DNA of 64,000 bases from contig CAJTZU010000001.1 of assembly GCA_910584165.1 (NCBI GenBank), positions 248,001-312,000 on the forward strand, given 5' to 3'. The position numbers were made by a program, and so were the translations under genes. The notes under the pieces were generated by a model. The model was not told where the DNA came from, did not search any database, and saw only the letters and a program-made list of their open reading frames with translations. The stretch is from an uncultured Bacilli bacterium. Lineage in GTDB: Bacteria; Bacillota_I; Bacilli_A; RF39; UBA660. Shown piece by piece: positions 33,784 to 42,165 of this stretch. Numbering within the stretch: the stretch's first letter is position 1; each line of letters begins with the position of its first letter.

Positions 33784-34474
33784 TTCTATGGCTATGACAA
33801 TCATTAATAAAATATTTCAAAATATTTTTGAGCAACAAAATCAATGCTCATTAGAAACAATTTTAGAAAAATTTGCATTTGATGTAAAATTACCCAAAAA
33901 AGTAAATGATTCTACTACCAATGAAGTTACTTGGGCAGATGCTATCAGTAGTGGTAAATTCATTACTTTAAACAATATGGAGAAAAGAGATATTGACACT
34001 GGTTGGATGTTACCCAAAAAAAATGTTAGCAATTTACAAGAAATCATCGATATATGGAACCAGGTAAATTTAACCACAACAGAAAGAGTATATGACTCTA
34101 TCAATGTGGCCAAAAGTGATACTATTTACCGCTGTGAAAATATTTATCAATCAACAGACTGTAGTGATTCTAAAAATCTTATCTACTGTGATTCCTGTGG
34201 AAATAGTGAATTTTTATTAGCATCCCAAAGGACTAGTTCTTCCCTCTTTTGTATTAAAGTAGATGACTCCAAAGACTGCAGTAACAGTTATCATGTTATT
34301 TGTTCCAATAAGGTAAGTAATTCTATCTTTATTCAAGACTGTTTTAACTTACATGAATGCATCTTTTGTTCCCACATCGCTAATAAAAAGTTTTGTATTG
34401 CTAATATGCAATTTGAAGAAGAGGAATATTTTCAAATTAAAAAAATTATTATTGAATGGATACTAAATTCTTAA
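33776..34474 (+). CDS. Cys/Ser-rich repeat protein partner of the ATPase, unknown function
   Basis: The 232-residue protein has an acidic, helical N-terminal half and a C-terminal half of short repeats of about 8-13 residues rich in Cys, Ser, Asn and Asp (for example CDSCGNSEFLLAS, DCSNSYHVICSNKVSNS). It closes with NKKFCIANMQFEEEEYFQIK. From memory, this resembles uncharacterised proteins of candidate phyla and phages that end in NKxYCIxNxxYxxEEY and look like beta-solenoids. AGGAGG precedes the ATG and it overlaps the ATPase gene, so they are coupled. Metal or disulfide binding by the Cys ladder is possible but unproven. Confidence 0.78.
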   Translation: MNDSMAMTIINKIFQNIFEQQNQCSLETILEKFAFDVKLPKKVNDSTTNEVTWADAISSGKFITLNNMEKRDIDTGWMLPKKNVSNLQEIIDIWNQVNLTTTERVYDSINVAKSDTIYRCENIYQSTDCSDSKNLIYCDSCGNSEFLLASQRTSSSLFCIKVDDSKDCSNSYHVICSNKVSNSIFIQDCFNLHECIFCSHIANKKFCIANMQFEEEEYFQIKKIIIEWILNS

Positions 34475-34644
34475 AATCTATTTACATATGCTTTTCACTC
34501 TATTATAATGATAGCTATGAAATTACAGCTAGTCAATATGGGATTGAAAAAGCAGTAGAATACAGCAATAAACATCCATCTTATTTAACCTATACACTTC
34601 AAACAACATTAAATGAAGAAGAAATTCACTCTAAAGCAAAATAA
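34456..34644 (+). CDS. Possible small protein (62 aa) ending the ATPase cassette
   Basis: This open frame starts inside the end of the Cys-rich gene (19-base overlap), encodes 62 residues (MDTKFLKSIYICFSLYYN...) and stops just before a strong terminator. No good Shine-Dalgarno sequence precedes the ATG, though termination of the previous gene close by could feed ribosomes in. Its fit to the space before the terminator is the main support. It might instead be untranslated. Confidence 0.45.
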   Translation: MDTKFLKSIYICFSLYYNDSYEITASQYGIEKAVEYSNKHPSYLTYTLQTTLNEEEIHSKAK

Positions 34645-34672
34645 AAAAGGTAAGATTTTACCTTTTTTATTT
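34638..34672. terminator. Bidirectional intrinsic terminator
   Basis: AAATAAAAAAGGTAA-GAT-TTTACCTTTTTTATTT is a 15-base inverted repeat with one mismatch, between the plus-strand cassette and the minus-strand gene ending at 34667. Confidence 0.88.
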
Positions 34673-35086
34673 GTCTAACATATTTAATAAATTAATTTTA
34701 AACATATCTTTATCAGAATGTTGTTTAGAGACCATTACTCCTTTGTAAGTTACTAGTTCACTAGCATGTCCCTCACTTAGAATATCCATTGGTTCAAACT
34801 TGTCCAACATTACAATCTTTTCATTCTCATAAACTAAATAATATAATTTGATATCTCCATGCACCTTTGAAAAAAGGGCATCTGTAGGAAGCTTTAATTC
34901 ATAAGTTTTTGTTCCATTTGTCTTGTTTGTTGAAATCAACTTTCCTAAAAACTTTCCTTCCTTTAAGGCTGGGTAATACTCAAAATATAATTTTTTGTAT
35001 GCGAGCATATTATACTTCTTTAAAGAACGCTCTAGCTTTTTAAATTCATTTTCATTTACATAGTCGAATAGATATGTCCCTTTCAC
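34667..35086 (-). CDS. Hypothetical protein (139 aa)
   Basis: The soluble 139-residue protein starts at a GTG (35086) behind AAGGGGTG: MKGTYLFDYVNENEFKKLER. It is rich in Lys, Tyr and Leu with alternating strands and helices, and ends HSDKDMFKINLLNMLDK. No family, membrane or catalytic motif was recognised. It ends in a shared terminator and has its own short upstream region, so it looks like a single-gene unit. Confidence 0.72.
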   Translation of the reverse strand: MKGTYLFDYVNENEFKKLERSLKKYNMLAYKKLYFEYYPALKEGKFLGKLISTNKTNGTKTYELKLPTDALFSKVHGDIKLYYLVYENEKIVMLDKFEPMDILSEGHASELVTYKGVMVSKQHSDKDMFKINLLNMLDK

Positions 35087-35164
35087 AGTACACCCCTTCC
35101 TATTATAGTATTATATTATCCTTATTCTAAATTTATGATAACATATAAGATTTTTCCTGTCAAA

Positions 35165-35189
35165 CAAAAAAAGCGTTTTTCAACGCTTC
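35165..35189 (-). terminator. Intrinsic terminator of the surface repeat protein gene
   Basis: Minus strand AAGCGTT-GAAA-AACGCTT with a T-run, three bases past the stop codon at 35192. Confidence 0.88.
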
Positions 35190-35191
35190 CT

Positions 35192-36973
35192 TTATGCTTC
35201 CTTTACATTACCAGTTTGATAATATCCTTGATTTATTAAAGATGAATCAACTGGGTCACATGTACTCCATTTAATATCTGTAGTTCCACCATTATATACT
35301 CTAGTTCTTGAACGATAGTAAACTTGTGTTCCGTATACTGGAACTTTTACTTCTTCATAAACTGGAACTTGTTTAGTAGCATATACTGGTGTTTTCTTTG
35401 TTGAGTATACTGGAACTTGTCTAGTTGAGTATACTGGAACTTTTCTTGTTCCGTATACTGGAACTTGTTTAGTTTCATATACTGGCTCAGTGGCATATAC
35501 TGGAACGTCTACTGTTACTGTTTCTGTTTTATAAACTGTTTGAATTTTATATACATCCCAAGTATAAATTGTGACTGTTGCACAACTTGAACAGCTTTGT
35601 GATGTAGTTGAACCAGTTTTAACATACTTGTATTCACTAGTATCTGATGGTACTGTTCTACCTGAACCTGAAGATACACGGGTACTTGTAGTACCAGCAG
35701 CAACTTTCTTAGTAGTTGTTTGTTTTGTTGTTCCTACTTGAACTTTCTTAGTACCTGTTTGTACTTTTTGCGTTGTATATCCTGTAATATATTTTTCTGT
35801 AGTTGTTCCTGATTGATATTTTTCTGTTGTATATCCTGAAATATATCTAGAAGTTGTATATCCTGAAATATAAGTTTCATTCTTTGTACCTGTTTGTTTT
35901 CTTTCAGTTGTATAACCAGTAACAACTCTCTCTGATTTTGTTTCTACTTGCGTATTATCACTTGAAGAAATTTTTGTTGTTGTCCATGATGACCATTCAC
36001 CATAAGGTCCCCAACTTCCATTTGTTACTTTCTTATATTCACAAATGTATTTCTTAGTTGAACAAGCTTTTTCATAACCTGCTTTATCTGTTAAATTACC
36101 TTTATCGTCATAGTATTTTCCATCTACAACTTTACAATAATATTTTACTGAACAAGCTTTCTCATAACCTGCTTTATCTGTTAAATTACCTTTATCGTCA
36201 TAATATTTTCCATTTACAACAGAACAGTAATATTTATTTGGCGTTGTACAAGCTTTTTCATACGCTTCTTTATTAACTTCATTTCCACTCGCATCATAGT
36301 ACTTACCATTTACGATTGAACAGTAATATTTAGGCTTTTCACAATCACAATTATTATAATAATAATTATTTGTAATATTTGTAACTTTATTTACTGTAGT
36401 ATTGTTTGGTTTACTTGGAGCTGGTTTAGAAGGAGTAGTTGGTTTTGCTGGAGTTTGTTTCTCACAAACACCTGTAGCATCACAGTAATCATAGCATCCT
36501 AAGTATACAATGATATAATCCTCTTCACTACCACAACTTAAGTTAACCTTCATTTGATATTCATTTTCGTATTTTGTTACAGAAACATAAGATTTATTAA
36601 CATCACATGCATTTCCATTTTTATCTGTTAATTTCAATACTAAATGCTTATCATACATTTGTTGTAATGTCATCTTATCAGATTGACCAACTTTAGCTGG
36701 TAATCTATCTGTTGTATAATATCCAACAGCAGCCTCTTTCATAGCAACGACATTATTTGCAAATATCTGATTATATAATACCGCTAATTGATCAACATCA
36801 AAGTCTGATTGAATAATTTGGGTACTATTTCCTTTGTTATTGTCCTTAATATATTTTTTCATGTAATCCTTAGTTGGGAATAACCAAATTAGGATAAAGA
36901 CAAATAATACAATGAATAATACCTGTAAAATTAAATCTCTTACTGAAAAACTTTCTCTTCTTTCTTCGTACAT
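35192..36973 (-). CDS. Membrane-anchored surface protein with three repeat families
   Basis: The 593-residue type II protein has one membrane helix at about residues 10-32 (LILQVLFIVLFVFILIWLF), a ~140-residue folded region with several Cys, and a Pro/Lys/Thr linker. Three ~30-residue units of the form YYCSVVNGKYYDDKGN follow, then Thr/Gly-rich ISGYTT/TGYTT units, and eight tandem VPVYxTKQ-type octapeptides near the C-terminus. The last ~45 residues are different. The Tyr/Lys-rich repeats suggest an extended stalk. It stands alone with its own promoter and terminator. I recognise no family. Confidence 0.85.
   Translation of the reverse strand: MYEERRESFSVRDLILQVLFIVLFVFILIWLFPTKDYMKKYIKDNNKGNSTQIIQSDFDVDQLAVLYNQIFANNVVAMKEAAVGYYTTDRLPAKVGQSDKMTLQQMYDKHLVLKLTDKNGNACDVNKSYVSVTKYENEYQMKVNLSCGSEEDYIIVYLGCYDYCDATGVCEKQTPAKPTTPSKPAPSKPNNTTVNKVTNITNNYYYNNCDCEKPKYYCSIVNGKYYDASGNEVNKEAYEKACTTPNKYYCSVVNGKYYDDKGNLTDKAGYEKACSVKYYCKVVDGKYYDDKGNLTDKAGYEKACSTKKYICEYKKVTNGSWGPYGEWSSWTTTKISSSDNTQVETKSERVVTGYTTERKQTGTKNETYISGYTTSRYISGYTTEKYQSGTTTEKYITGYTTQKVQTGTKKVQVGTTKQTTTKKVAAGTTSTRVSSGSGRTVPSDTSEYKYVKTGSTTSQSCSSCATVTIYTWDVYKIQTVYKTETVTVDVPVYATEPVYETKQVPVYGTRKVPVYSTRQVPVYSTKKTPVYATKQVPVYEEVKVPVYGTQVYYRSRTRVYNGGTTDIKWSTCDPVDSSLINQGYYQTGNVKEA
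35331..35520 (-). repeat. Tandem VPVY octapeptide-coding repeat
   Basis: About eight in-frame units of 21-27 bases encode PVY followed by Ala/Ser/Gly-Thr-Lys/Arg-Gln/Lys-Val. DNA identity between units is high (TATACTGGAAC recurs on the plus strand), so unit number could vary by slippage or recombination. Confidence 0.8.
36061..36330 (-). repeat. Tandem ~90-base Cys/Tyr repeat
   Basis: Three in-frame units encode YYCxxVxGKYYDxxGN...YEKAC. The two units at about 36061-36230 are nearly identical in DNA over some 60 bases, pointing to a recent duplication, and the third is more diverged. Confidence 0.75.
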
Positions 36974-37005
36974 AAAATTTCCCCCTTTTCAATGAGATGG
37001 CTCAT

Positions 37006-37034
37006 ATACTACCACTTTTTTTTTATATTGTCAA
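37006..37034 (-). promoter_or_regulatory. Promoter of the surface repeat protein gene
   Basis: TTGACA (37034-37029), a 17-base spacer and TAGTAT (37011-37006) on the minus strand, about 33 bases before the ATG. Confidence 0.72.
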
Positions 37035-37051
37035 CTTTTTTAAATAATTTT

Positions 37052-37321
37052 TTATTTTTTCTTAATTTTTACAATTGTACAGCCTATATTTCCTTTGAAT
37101 ATCTGATATTCTACTACATTTTTATTTCTTTTTAAAGTCTCTAATGTCTCTTTTTTTAAAATTCCATTTCCAACACCATGAACAATTACTACAAATTCAT
37201 TTTTCATAATAACGTTATCTTGAATAAATTCATTAATTTTTATTCTAGCATAATCTCTATCATAACCATGTAAATCTAATGATGGAAATTGATCAATAAA
37301 GAAAATATCACTTAACTTCAT
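37052..37321 (-). CDS. Smr domain protein
   Basis: The 89-residue protein is essentially a lone Smr domain: LDLHGYDRDYARIKINEFI followed by VVIVHGVGNGILKKE (the HGxGxG loop). Smr domains occur at the C-terminus of MutS2 and alone, and act as nucleases or RNA/DNA-binding modules. It overlaps the upstream PfkB kinase gene by 14 bases and must be translated with it. The ribosome site is weak, consistent with coupling. Target unknown. Confidence 0.88.
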   Translation of the reverse strand: MKLSDIFFIDQFPSLDLHGYDRDYARIKINEFIQDNVIMKNEFVVIVHGVGNGILKKETLETLKRNKNVVEYQIFKGNIGCTIVKIKKK

Positions 37322-38204
37322 TGTAAATTTCTATCATATCATCTAATTCAAAAATAGAGTTTCTGCCACCTATTCTAGTAACAGACATAGCACCAGTCAA
37401 ATTAGAAAAGCGAAGAATTTTGCTCATAGGCCAATTTTGAGCAATCCCATAAGTAAATGCTCCATGGAAAATATCACCAGCCCCAGTAGAATCAATTGCT
37501 CTTACTTTTAAAGATGGGACAATTTCTATTTTTCCTTCTTCATTACGATAAGCACAGCCAGTCGCTTCTAATGTAACAATAATTTCTGTATGAAATTCAT
37601 TTTCTAATTTTGTAATAGCATGCTCTAGACTTTCATTTTCATAAATAGAGATTCCACTAATCTTTTCAGCAAAGTCTTTCGAACAAACTACATAATTCAC
37701 CATACGACATAACTCTCTAATTGCTCTTTTCGTACGACCTGCATCAATAATGCTAACTGCATTAGGATATTTTTCTATCATTTTTTTAGATATTTCAGGC
37801 TCTTGACCATCTATTAAAATAATATCTGGTTCTATATCGATATCTACATCATCCATATTCATATCACTTGGACGATAAGTTAAAATTGTTCTACTTCCAT
37901 TCTCTCGATTTGCAATAATATAACTAGAAGCAGTAACATGATTTTTACTAACTTGTAAGTAATCGGTATTTACACCTACTTTTTGATATTCTTCTATAAT
38001 ACGATGACCATATAAGTCATCCCCTACGATACCAGCAAAATAAGTACTTATCCCCCATTTTCCTAAAAGATAGGCTGCATTACCAGCAGGACCACCACCA
38101 CATTCAATTCTTTCTTGAACTCTCGTTTTTGTATTTTCTTTAGGAAATGTATCTACAGGAGTTGTAATATCATAAGCAGCATGTCCAATACATAATACCT
38201 TCAT
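37308..38204 (-). CDS. PfkB family carbohydrate/nucleoside kinase
   Basis: The 298-residue kinase has the PfkB N-terminal signature ECGGGPAGNAAYLLGKWG and the C-terminal AIDSTGAGDIFHGAFTYG, whose Asp is the catalytic base. This superfamily phosphorylates sugars (ribokinase, fructokinase) or nucleosides, and the substrate cannot be fixed. GGTGATAAT precedes the ATG, with a promoter at 38220-38248. A Smr-domain gene overlaps its end. Confidence 0.9.
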   Translation of the reverse strand: MKVLCIGHAAYDITTPVDTFPKENTKTRVQERIECGGGPAGNAAYLLGKWGISTYFAGIVGDDLYGHRIIEEYQKVGVNTDYLQVSKNHVTASSYIIANRENGSRTILTYRPSDMNMDDVDIDIEPDIILIDGQEPEISKKMIEKYPNAVSIIDAGRTKRAIRELCRMVNYVVCSKDFAEKISGISIYENESLEHAITKLENEFHTEIIVTLEATGCAYRNEEGKIEIVPSLKVRAIDSTGAGDIFHGAFTYGIAQNWPMSKILRFSNLTGAMSVTRIGGRNSIFELDDMIEIYNEVK

Positions 38205-38219
38205 ATTATCACCAATTCT

Positions 38220-38248
38220 ATTATATATAAAATAAGAAAGAATTGCAA
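38220..38248 (-). promoter_or_regulatory. Promoter of the PfkB-Smr unit
   Basis: TTGCAA (38248-38243), a 17-base spacer and a consensus TATAAT (38225-38220) on the minus strand. Confidence 0.7.
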
Positions 38249-38282
38249 TGACTTAAGTATTTGAAATGTCAAAAATATGTTA

Positions 38283-38312
38283 AAAAAGAGGAAAAAGTAT
38301 TTTCCTCTTTTT
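38283..38312 (-). terminator. Intrinsic terminator of ppdK
   Basis: AAAAAGAGGAAAA and TTTTCCTCTTTTT form a 13-base stem with a four-base loop, eight bases past the stop at 38320. Confidence 0.9.
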
Positions 38313-38319
38313 ATTATTA

Positions 38320-40950
38320 TTATTGATTTTCTTTAATTGCAGCTTGAGCAGCAGCTAAACGAGCAATTGGTACTCTAAATGGTGAACAAGAAACATATGT
38401 TAATCCTATATTATGACAGAATTCAACACTTGATGGATCTCCACCATGCTCTCCACAAATACCAAGTTTGATATTTGGTCTTGTAGATTTACCTTTTTCA
38501 ACTGCAAGTTTTACTAAAGAACCTACACCAGTTTGATCGATTCTTGCGAATGGATCTTGCTCATAAATCTTAGTTTCATAGTAAGATTTTAAGAACTTAC
38601 CAGCATCGTCTCTTGAGAAACCAAATGTCATTTGAGTTAAGTCATTTGTTCCAAATGAGAAGAATTCAGCTTCTTTAGCAATTTCATCAGCTGTTAAAGC
38701 AGCTCTTGGAATTTCAATCATCGTACCAATATGGTATTCCATATCAGAATTCTTTTCTTTCTTAACTTCTTCAGCAGTAGCAACTACTACATCTTTAACA
38801 TATTTAAGTTCTTTTACTTCTCCAACTAATGGAATCATGATTTCAGGAACGATATCATATCCTTCTTCTGCTTTTACTTCAATAGCAGCTTCCATAAGCG
38901 CTCTTGTTTGCATTTTAGCAATTTCTGGATAAGTAACTGCTAAACGACAACCTCTATGTCCCATCATTGGGTTAAATTCATGTAAATCATCACATTTTTG
39001 TTTTAATTGTTCTACAGTAACTCCCATTTCACTAGCTAATGCTTCAATATCTTTTTCTTCTTTTGGTAAGAATTCATGTAGAGGTGGGTCTAGGTAACGA
39101 ACTGTCATTGGTAGACCTTTTAATTCCTTATACATTGCCTTAAAGTCACCTTTTTGGAATGGAATTAATGCATCTAATGCTTTTTCTCTTTCTTCTACAG
39201 TATCAGCAAGAATCATCTTTCTAATAGCAGGAATTCTATCTTCCTCAAAGAACATGTGCTCTGTACGGCATAGACCAATACCTTCAGCACCTAATTCAAT
39301 AGCTTTTTTAGTATCTGTTGGGTTATCAGCATTTGTTCTAACGCCTAATTTTCTATATTTGTCAGCCCATGCCATAACACGTCCAAATTCTCCAGCGATA
39401 GAAGCATCTACAGTAGGAATAGCTCCATCATAGATATTACCAGTAGTACCATCAATAGAGATTACATCTCCTTCATGATATGTTTTTCCAGCTAAAGTAA
39501 ATTCTTTCTTAGCTTCGTTCATGGCAATTTCTCCACATCCAGATACACAGCAAGAACCCATACCACGAGCAACTACGGCAGCATGTGATGTCATTCCACC
39601 ACGAACTGTTAAGATACCTTGAGCAGCTTTCATACCGCCGATATCTTCTGGTGAAGTTTCAAGTCTAACTAAAATAACTTTTTCTCCTGCTCCACCTAAT
39701 CCTTGTTTTTCAGCTTCTTCAGCAGTAAATACAACTTTACCACAAGCAGCACCAGGACTAGCTCCTAATCCTTTTCCGATTGGTTTAGCAGCTTTTAATG
39801 CAGCAGCATCAAATTGAGGGTGTAATAATGTATCTAAGTTTCTTGGATCAATCATAAGTACTGCTTCTTCTTCAGTACGCATTCCCTCATCTACTAAATC
39901 ACAAGCAATTTTTAAAGCAGCTTGTGCTGTTCTTTTACCATTTCTTGTTTGTAACATATAAAGTTTACCATGCTCAACAGTAAATTCCATATCTTGCATA
40001 TCTCTATAGTGAGATTCTAACGTTTCACAAACTTGTTTAAATTCTTTAAATGCTTCTGGGAATTTTGTTTCCATTTCTGTAATATGCATTGGTGTACGAA
40101 CACCGGCAACTACGTCTTCTCCTTGTGCATTTGTTAAGAATTCACCAAATAAACCTTTAGCTCCTGTTGCTGGGTCACGAGTAAATGCAACACCAGTACC
40201 ACAGTCATCACCCATATTACCAAATGCCATAGATTGAACGTTAACAGCAGTTCCCCAAGAATAAGGAATGTCATTATCTCTTCTATAGATATTAGCACGT
40301 GGATTATCCCAAGAGCGGAATACAGCTTTGATAGCTCCCATTAATTGCTCTTTTGGATCACTTGGGAAGTCTTCCCCAATTTTTTCTTTATATTCAGCTT
40401 TGAATTGATTTGCTAATTCTTTTAAATCATCAGCATCAAGCTCTACATCTTGTGTAACTCCTTTAGCTTCTTTCATTTTGTCGATTAACTCTTCAAAATA
40501 TTTCTTTCCAACTTCCATTACTACATCAGAATACATTTGAATAAATCTTCTGTAGCAATCCCAAGCCCATCTAGCATTTCCTGATTTTTCTGCTAGAACA
40601 TTTACTACTTCTTCATTTAAACCTAAATTAAGAATAGTATCCATCATACCTGGCATAGAAGCCCTTGCTCCTGATCTTACTGAAACAAGTAATGGATTTT
40701 CTTTATCTCCAAACTTCTTTCCAGTAATACTTTCCATCTTACCGATATACTCATTAATTTGAGATTGGATTTCATCATTAATTTCTCTACCATCTTCATA
40801 ATATTGAGTACATGCTTCAGTAGTGATAGTAAATCCTTGAGGTACAGGTAGACCAATATTCGTCATTTCTGCTAAATTAGCACCTTTACCACCAAGAAGG
40901 TTTCTCATATCAGCATTACCTTCGGTAAACAAATAAACATATTTTGTCAT
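38320..40950 (-). CDS. ppdK: Pyruvate, phosphate dikinase
   Basis: This 876-residue enzyme interconverts pyruvate + ATP + Pi with PEP + AMP + PPi in the cytoplasm. It has the N-terminal nucleotide-binding part (LLGGKGANLAEMTNIGLPVP), the swivelling His domain with GGMTSHAAVVARGMG, and the C-terminal PEP/pyruvate barrel with GTNDLTQMTFG and GICGEHGGDPSS. Full length for the family. AGGAGG sets the start at the ATG at 40950, immediately after another ATG; the open frame upstream is not coding. In gut anaerobes it often serves PPi-linked glycolysis, but direction is not shown here. Confidence 0.97.
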   Translation of the reverse strand: MTKYVYLFTEGNADMRNLLGGKGANLAEMTNIGLPVPQGFTITTEACTQYYEDGREINDEIQSQINEYIGKMESITGKKFGDKENPLLVSVRSGARASMPGMMDTILNLGLNEEVVNVLAEKSGNARWAWDCYRRFIQMYSDVVMEVGKKYFEELIDKMKEAKGVTQDVELDADDLKELANQFKAEYKEKIGEDFPSDPKEQLMGAIKAVFRSWDNPRANIYRRDNDIPYSWGTAVNVQSMAFGNMGDDCGTGVAFTRDPATGAKGLFGEFLTNAQGEDVVAGVRTPMHITEMETKFPEAFKEFKQVCETLESHYRDMQDMEFTVEHGKLYMLQTRNGKRTAQAALKIACDLVDEGMRTEEEAVLMIDPRNLDTLLHPQFDAAALKAAKPIGKGLGASPGAACGKVVFTAEEAEKQGLGGAGEKVILVRLETSPEDIGGMKAAQGILTVRGGMTSHAAVVARGMGSCCVSGCGEIAMNEAKKEFTLAGKTYHEGDVISIDGTTGNIYDGAIPTVDASIAGEFGRVMAWADKYRKLGVRTNADNPTDTKKAIELGAEGIGLCRTEHMFFEEDRIPAIRKMILADTVEEREKALDALIPFQKGDFKAMYKELKGLPMTVRYLDPPLHEFLPKEEKDIEALASEMGVTVEQLKQKCDDLHEFNPMMGHRGCRLAVTYPEIAKMQTRALMEAAIEVKAEEGYDIVPEIMIPLVGEVKELKYVKDVVVATAEEVKKEKNSDMEYHIGTMIEIPRAALTADEIAKEAEFFSFGTNDLTQMTFGFSRDDAGKFLKSYYETKIYEQDPFARIDQTGVGSLVKLAVEKGKSTRPNIKLGICGEHGGDPSSVEFCHNIGLTYVSCSPFRVPIARLAAAQAAIKENQ

Positions 40951-41002
40951 CATATTCCTCCTAACACCGTCTATTATAACATTAAGGGGAAATCCTAGCA
41001 AT

Positions 41003-41038
41003 AAAAAAAGAGAAAATTTCCACTTTTTTCCTCTTTTT
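41003..41038 (-). terminator. Probable intrinsic terminator of the tdk unit
   Basis: A/G-rich AAAAAAAGAGAAAA faces TTTTTTCCTCTTTTT, giving a stem with a bulge and a strong minus-strand T-run between tdk and ppdK. Confidence 0.65.
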
Positions 41039-41049
41039 GACACTTTTAT

Positions 41050-41631
41050 TTAAAGTTCGTGAATTCCTAAAACTTCTTCAATATAACACTTTCCACAAAG
41101 AGATTCGTAAGTAACAGAATTTTCACCATCAATTGCTACTTCCCCTCCCTCTGTTACAAAAACACCATTTACTTTTCTTGCTTGAAATTTTGCTCTAGAG
41201 CCACATTTACAAATCGTTACTAGTTCTTCCAATTCATCAGCAAGTTCCATAATGGGTCTACTACCTTCAAATAATTTTGTCTGAAAAGTAGTTCGAAGTC
41301 CATAACAGATAACAGGAATATTATAAAGTTTAGCAATTAACCAAAAATCTTGTACTTGATCAGGTTTTAAAAATTGGGCTTCATCTACTAAAATACAGTC
41401 TGTATTTTCAAAATCAATCATATTACGAACATGGTCTTTAGGACGTAACCAAATATCTACTTTTCTCTTAATTCCTAATCTGGAAACAATGCATTTTCCA
41501 CCTTTAGTATCAATAGAAGGTTTTACAATAATTACTTTTAACCCTTTTTCTTCATAATTATGAGCGACTTGTAACAAGGCTGTTGTTTTTCCACAATCCA
41601 TTGCTCCATAACGAAAATAAAACTTAGCCAT
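41050..41631 (-). CDS. tdk: Thymidine kinase (type II)
   Basis: The 193-residue TK1-type enzyme phosphorylates thymidine for salvage. It has the P-loop YGAMDCGKTTALL, Walker B CILVDEAQFL, the lid region, and zinc ligands CKCGSRA plus CGKCYIEE. Length is standard. GAGGAGG precedes the ATG, which overlaps the stop of the unknown gene upstream by one base (TAATG), so the two are coupled. Confidence 0.95.
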   Translation of the reverse strand: MAKFYFRYGAMDCGKTTALLQVAHNYEEKGLKVIIVKPSIDTKGGKCIVSRLGIKRKVDIWLRPKDHVRNMIDFENTDCILVDEAQFLKPDQVQDFWLIAKLYNIPVICYGLRTTFQTKLFEGSRPIMELADELEELVTICKCGSRAKFQARKVNGVFVTEGGEVAIDGENSVTYESLCGKCYIEEVLGIHEL

Positions 41632-42155
41632 TAAAATTCCTCCTCAACTGGTTCTGGTAACTTAGGAACAAATTCTAACATTTTCTGTTTATATGCTTCA
41701 TCAAAAACTTGAAAATGAATAGGATAATGAATCATCCTGATACGTGAATAATCAGTTGTTTCTATTTGAGTCCCCTTTAAAGCACATTCTAATCGAAGTA
41801 CTACTAAAGAAAAGAAATCACCGTAATCTTCTAAAAAAGTTTCGTAATCTAAAAAAGTTCTCTGACAATGCTCATACATATTTTCAAACATTTCATCAAA
41901 TTCTTCTAAAAGCTCATCTACTCCTTCATGGTCTTCCCTTTTTCCATAAATTTTACCAATTTTATTTAATACTTCTGTCTCATTTTCATCAGCATCCAAA
42001 TATCTCCCCACTAATTTTACTAAATCTTCCCTTTCTTTCACTAAAGAAGGAAATGCGATTTTTAACTGAAAATAAATTTTGATAAAATCAGTTATTATAG
42101 CTAGCTTAGCCTCCCTTTTTTGTTTCTTCAAATCTTTAATATCGTCACTATACAT
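41631..42155 (-). CDS. Hypothetical helical protein (174 aa) in the xer-tdk operon
   Basis: The 174-residue acidic, mostly helical protein starts MYSDDIKDLKKQKREAKLA at the ATG at 42155 with AGGGGG upstream; the longer frame inside xer is rejected. It has no signal, membrane helix or known motif, and ends PKLPEPVEEEF. It sits between a Xer recombinase and tdk with tight spacing. I recognise no family. Confidence 0.75.
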   Translation of the reverse strand: MYSDDIKDLKKQKREAKLAIITDFIKIYFQLKIAFPSLVKEREDLVKLVGRYLDADENETEVLNKIGKIYGKREDHEGVDELLEEFDEMFENMYEHCQRTFLDYETFLEDYGDFFSLVVLRLECALKGTQIETTDYSRIRMIHYPIHFQVFDEAYKQKMLEFVPKLPEPVEEEF

Positions 42156-42165
42156 AAAAATCCCC

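Noticed and set aside
33776..34644. Frameshift joining the Cys-rich gene to the following small ORF
   Set aside because: The Cys-rich protein ends naturally after its conserved EEEEYFQIK segment and no slippery site was seen, so two frames are more likely.
35331..36330. Regularly repeated DNA that could be taken for a CRISPR array
   Set aside because: Repeats are in frame inside a gene, vary in unit length and have no unique spacers.
40951..41043. N-terminal extension of PPDK by 31 residues
   Set aside because: AGGAGG directly before the ATG pair at 40953/40950 and the family start MTKYVYLF fix the start; the extension crosses the tdk terminator.
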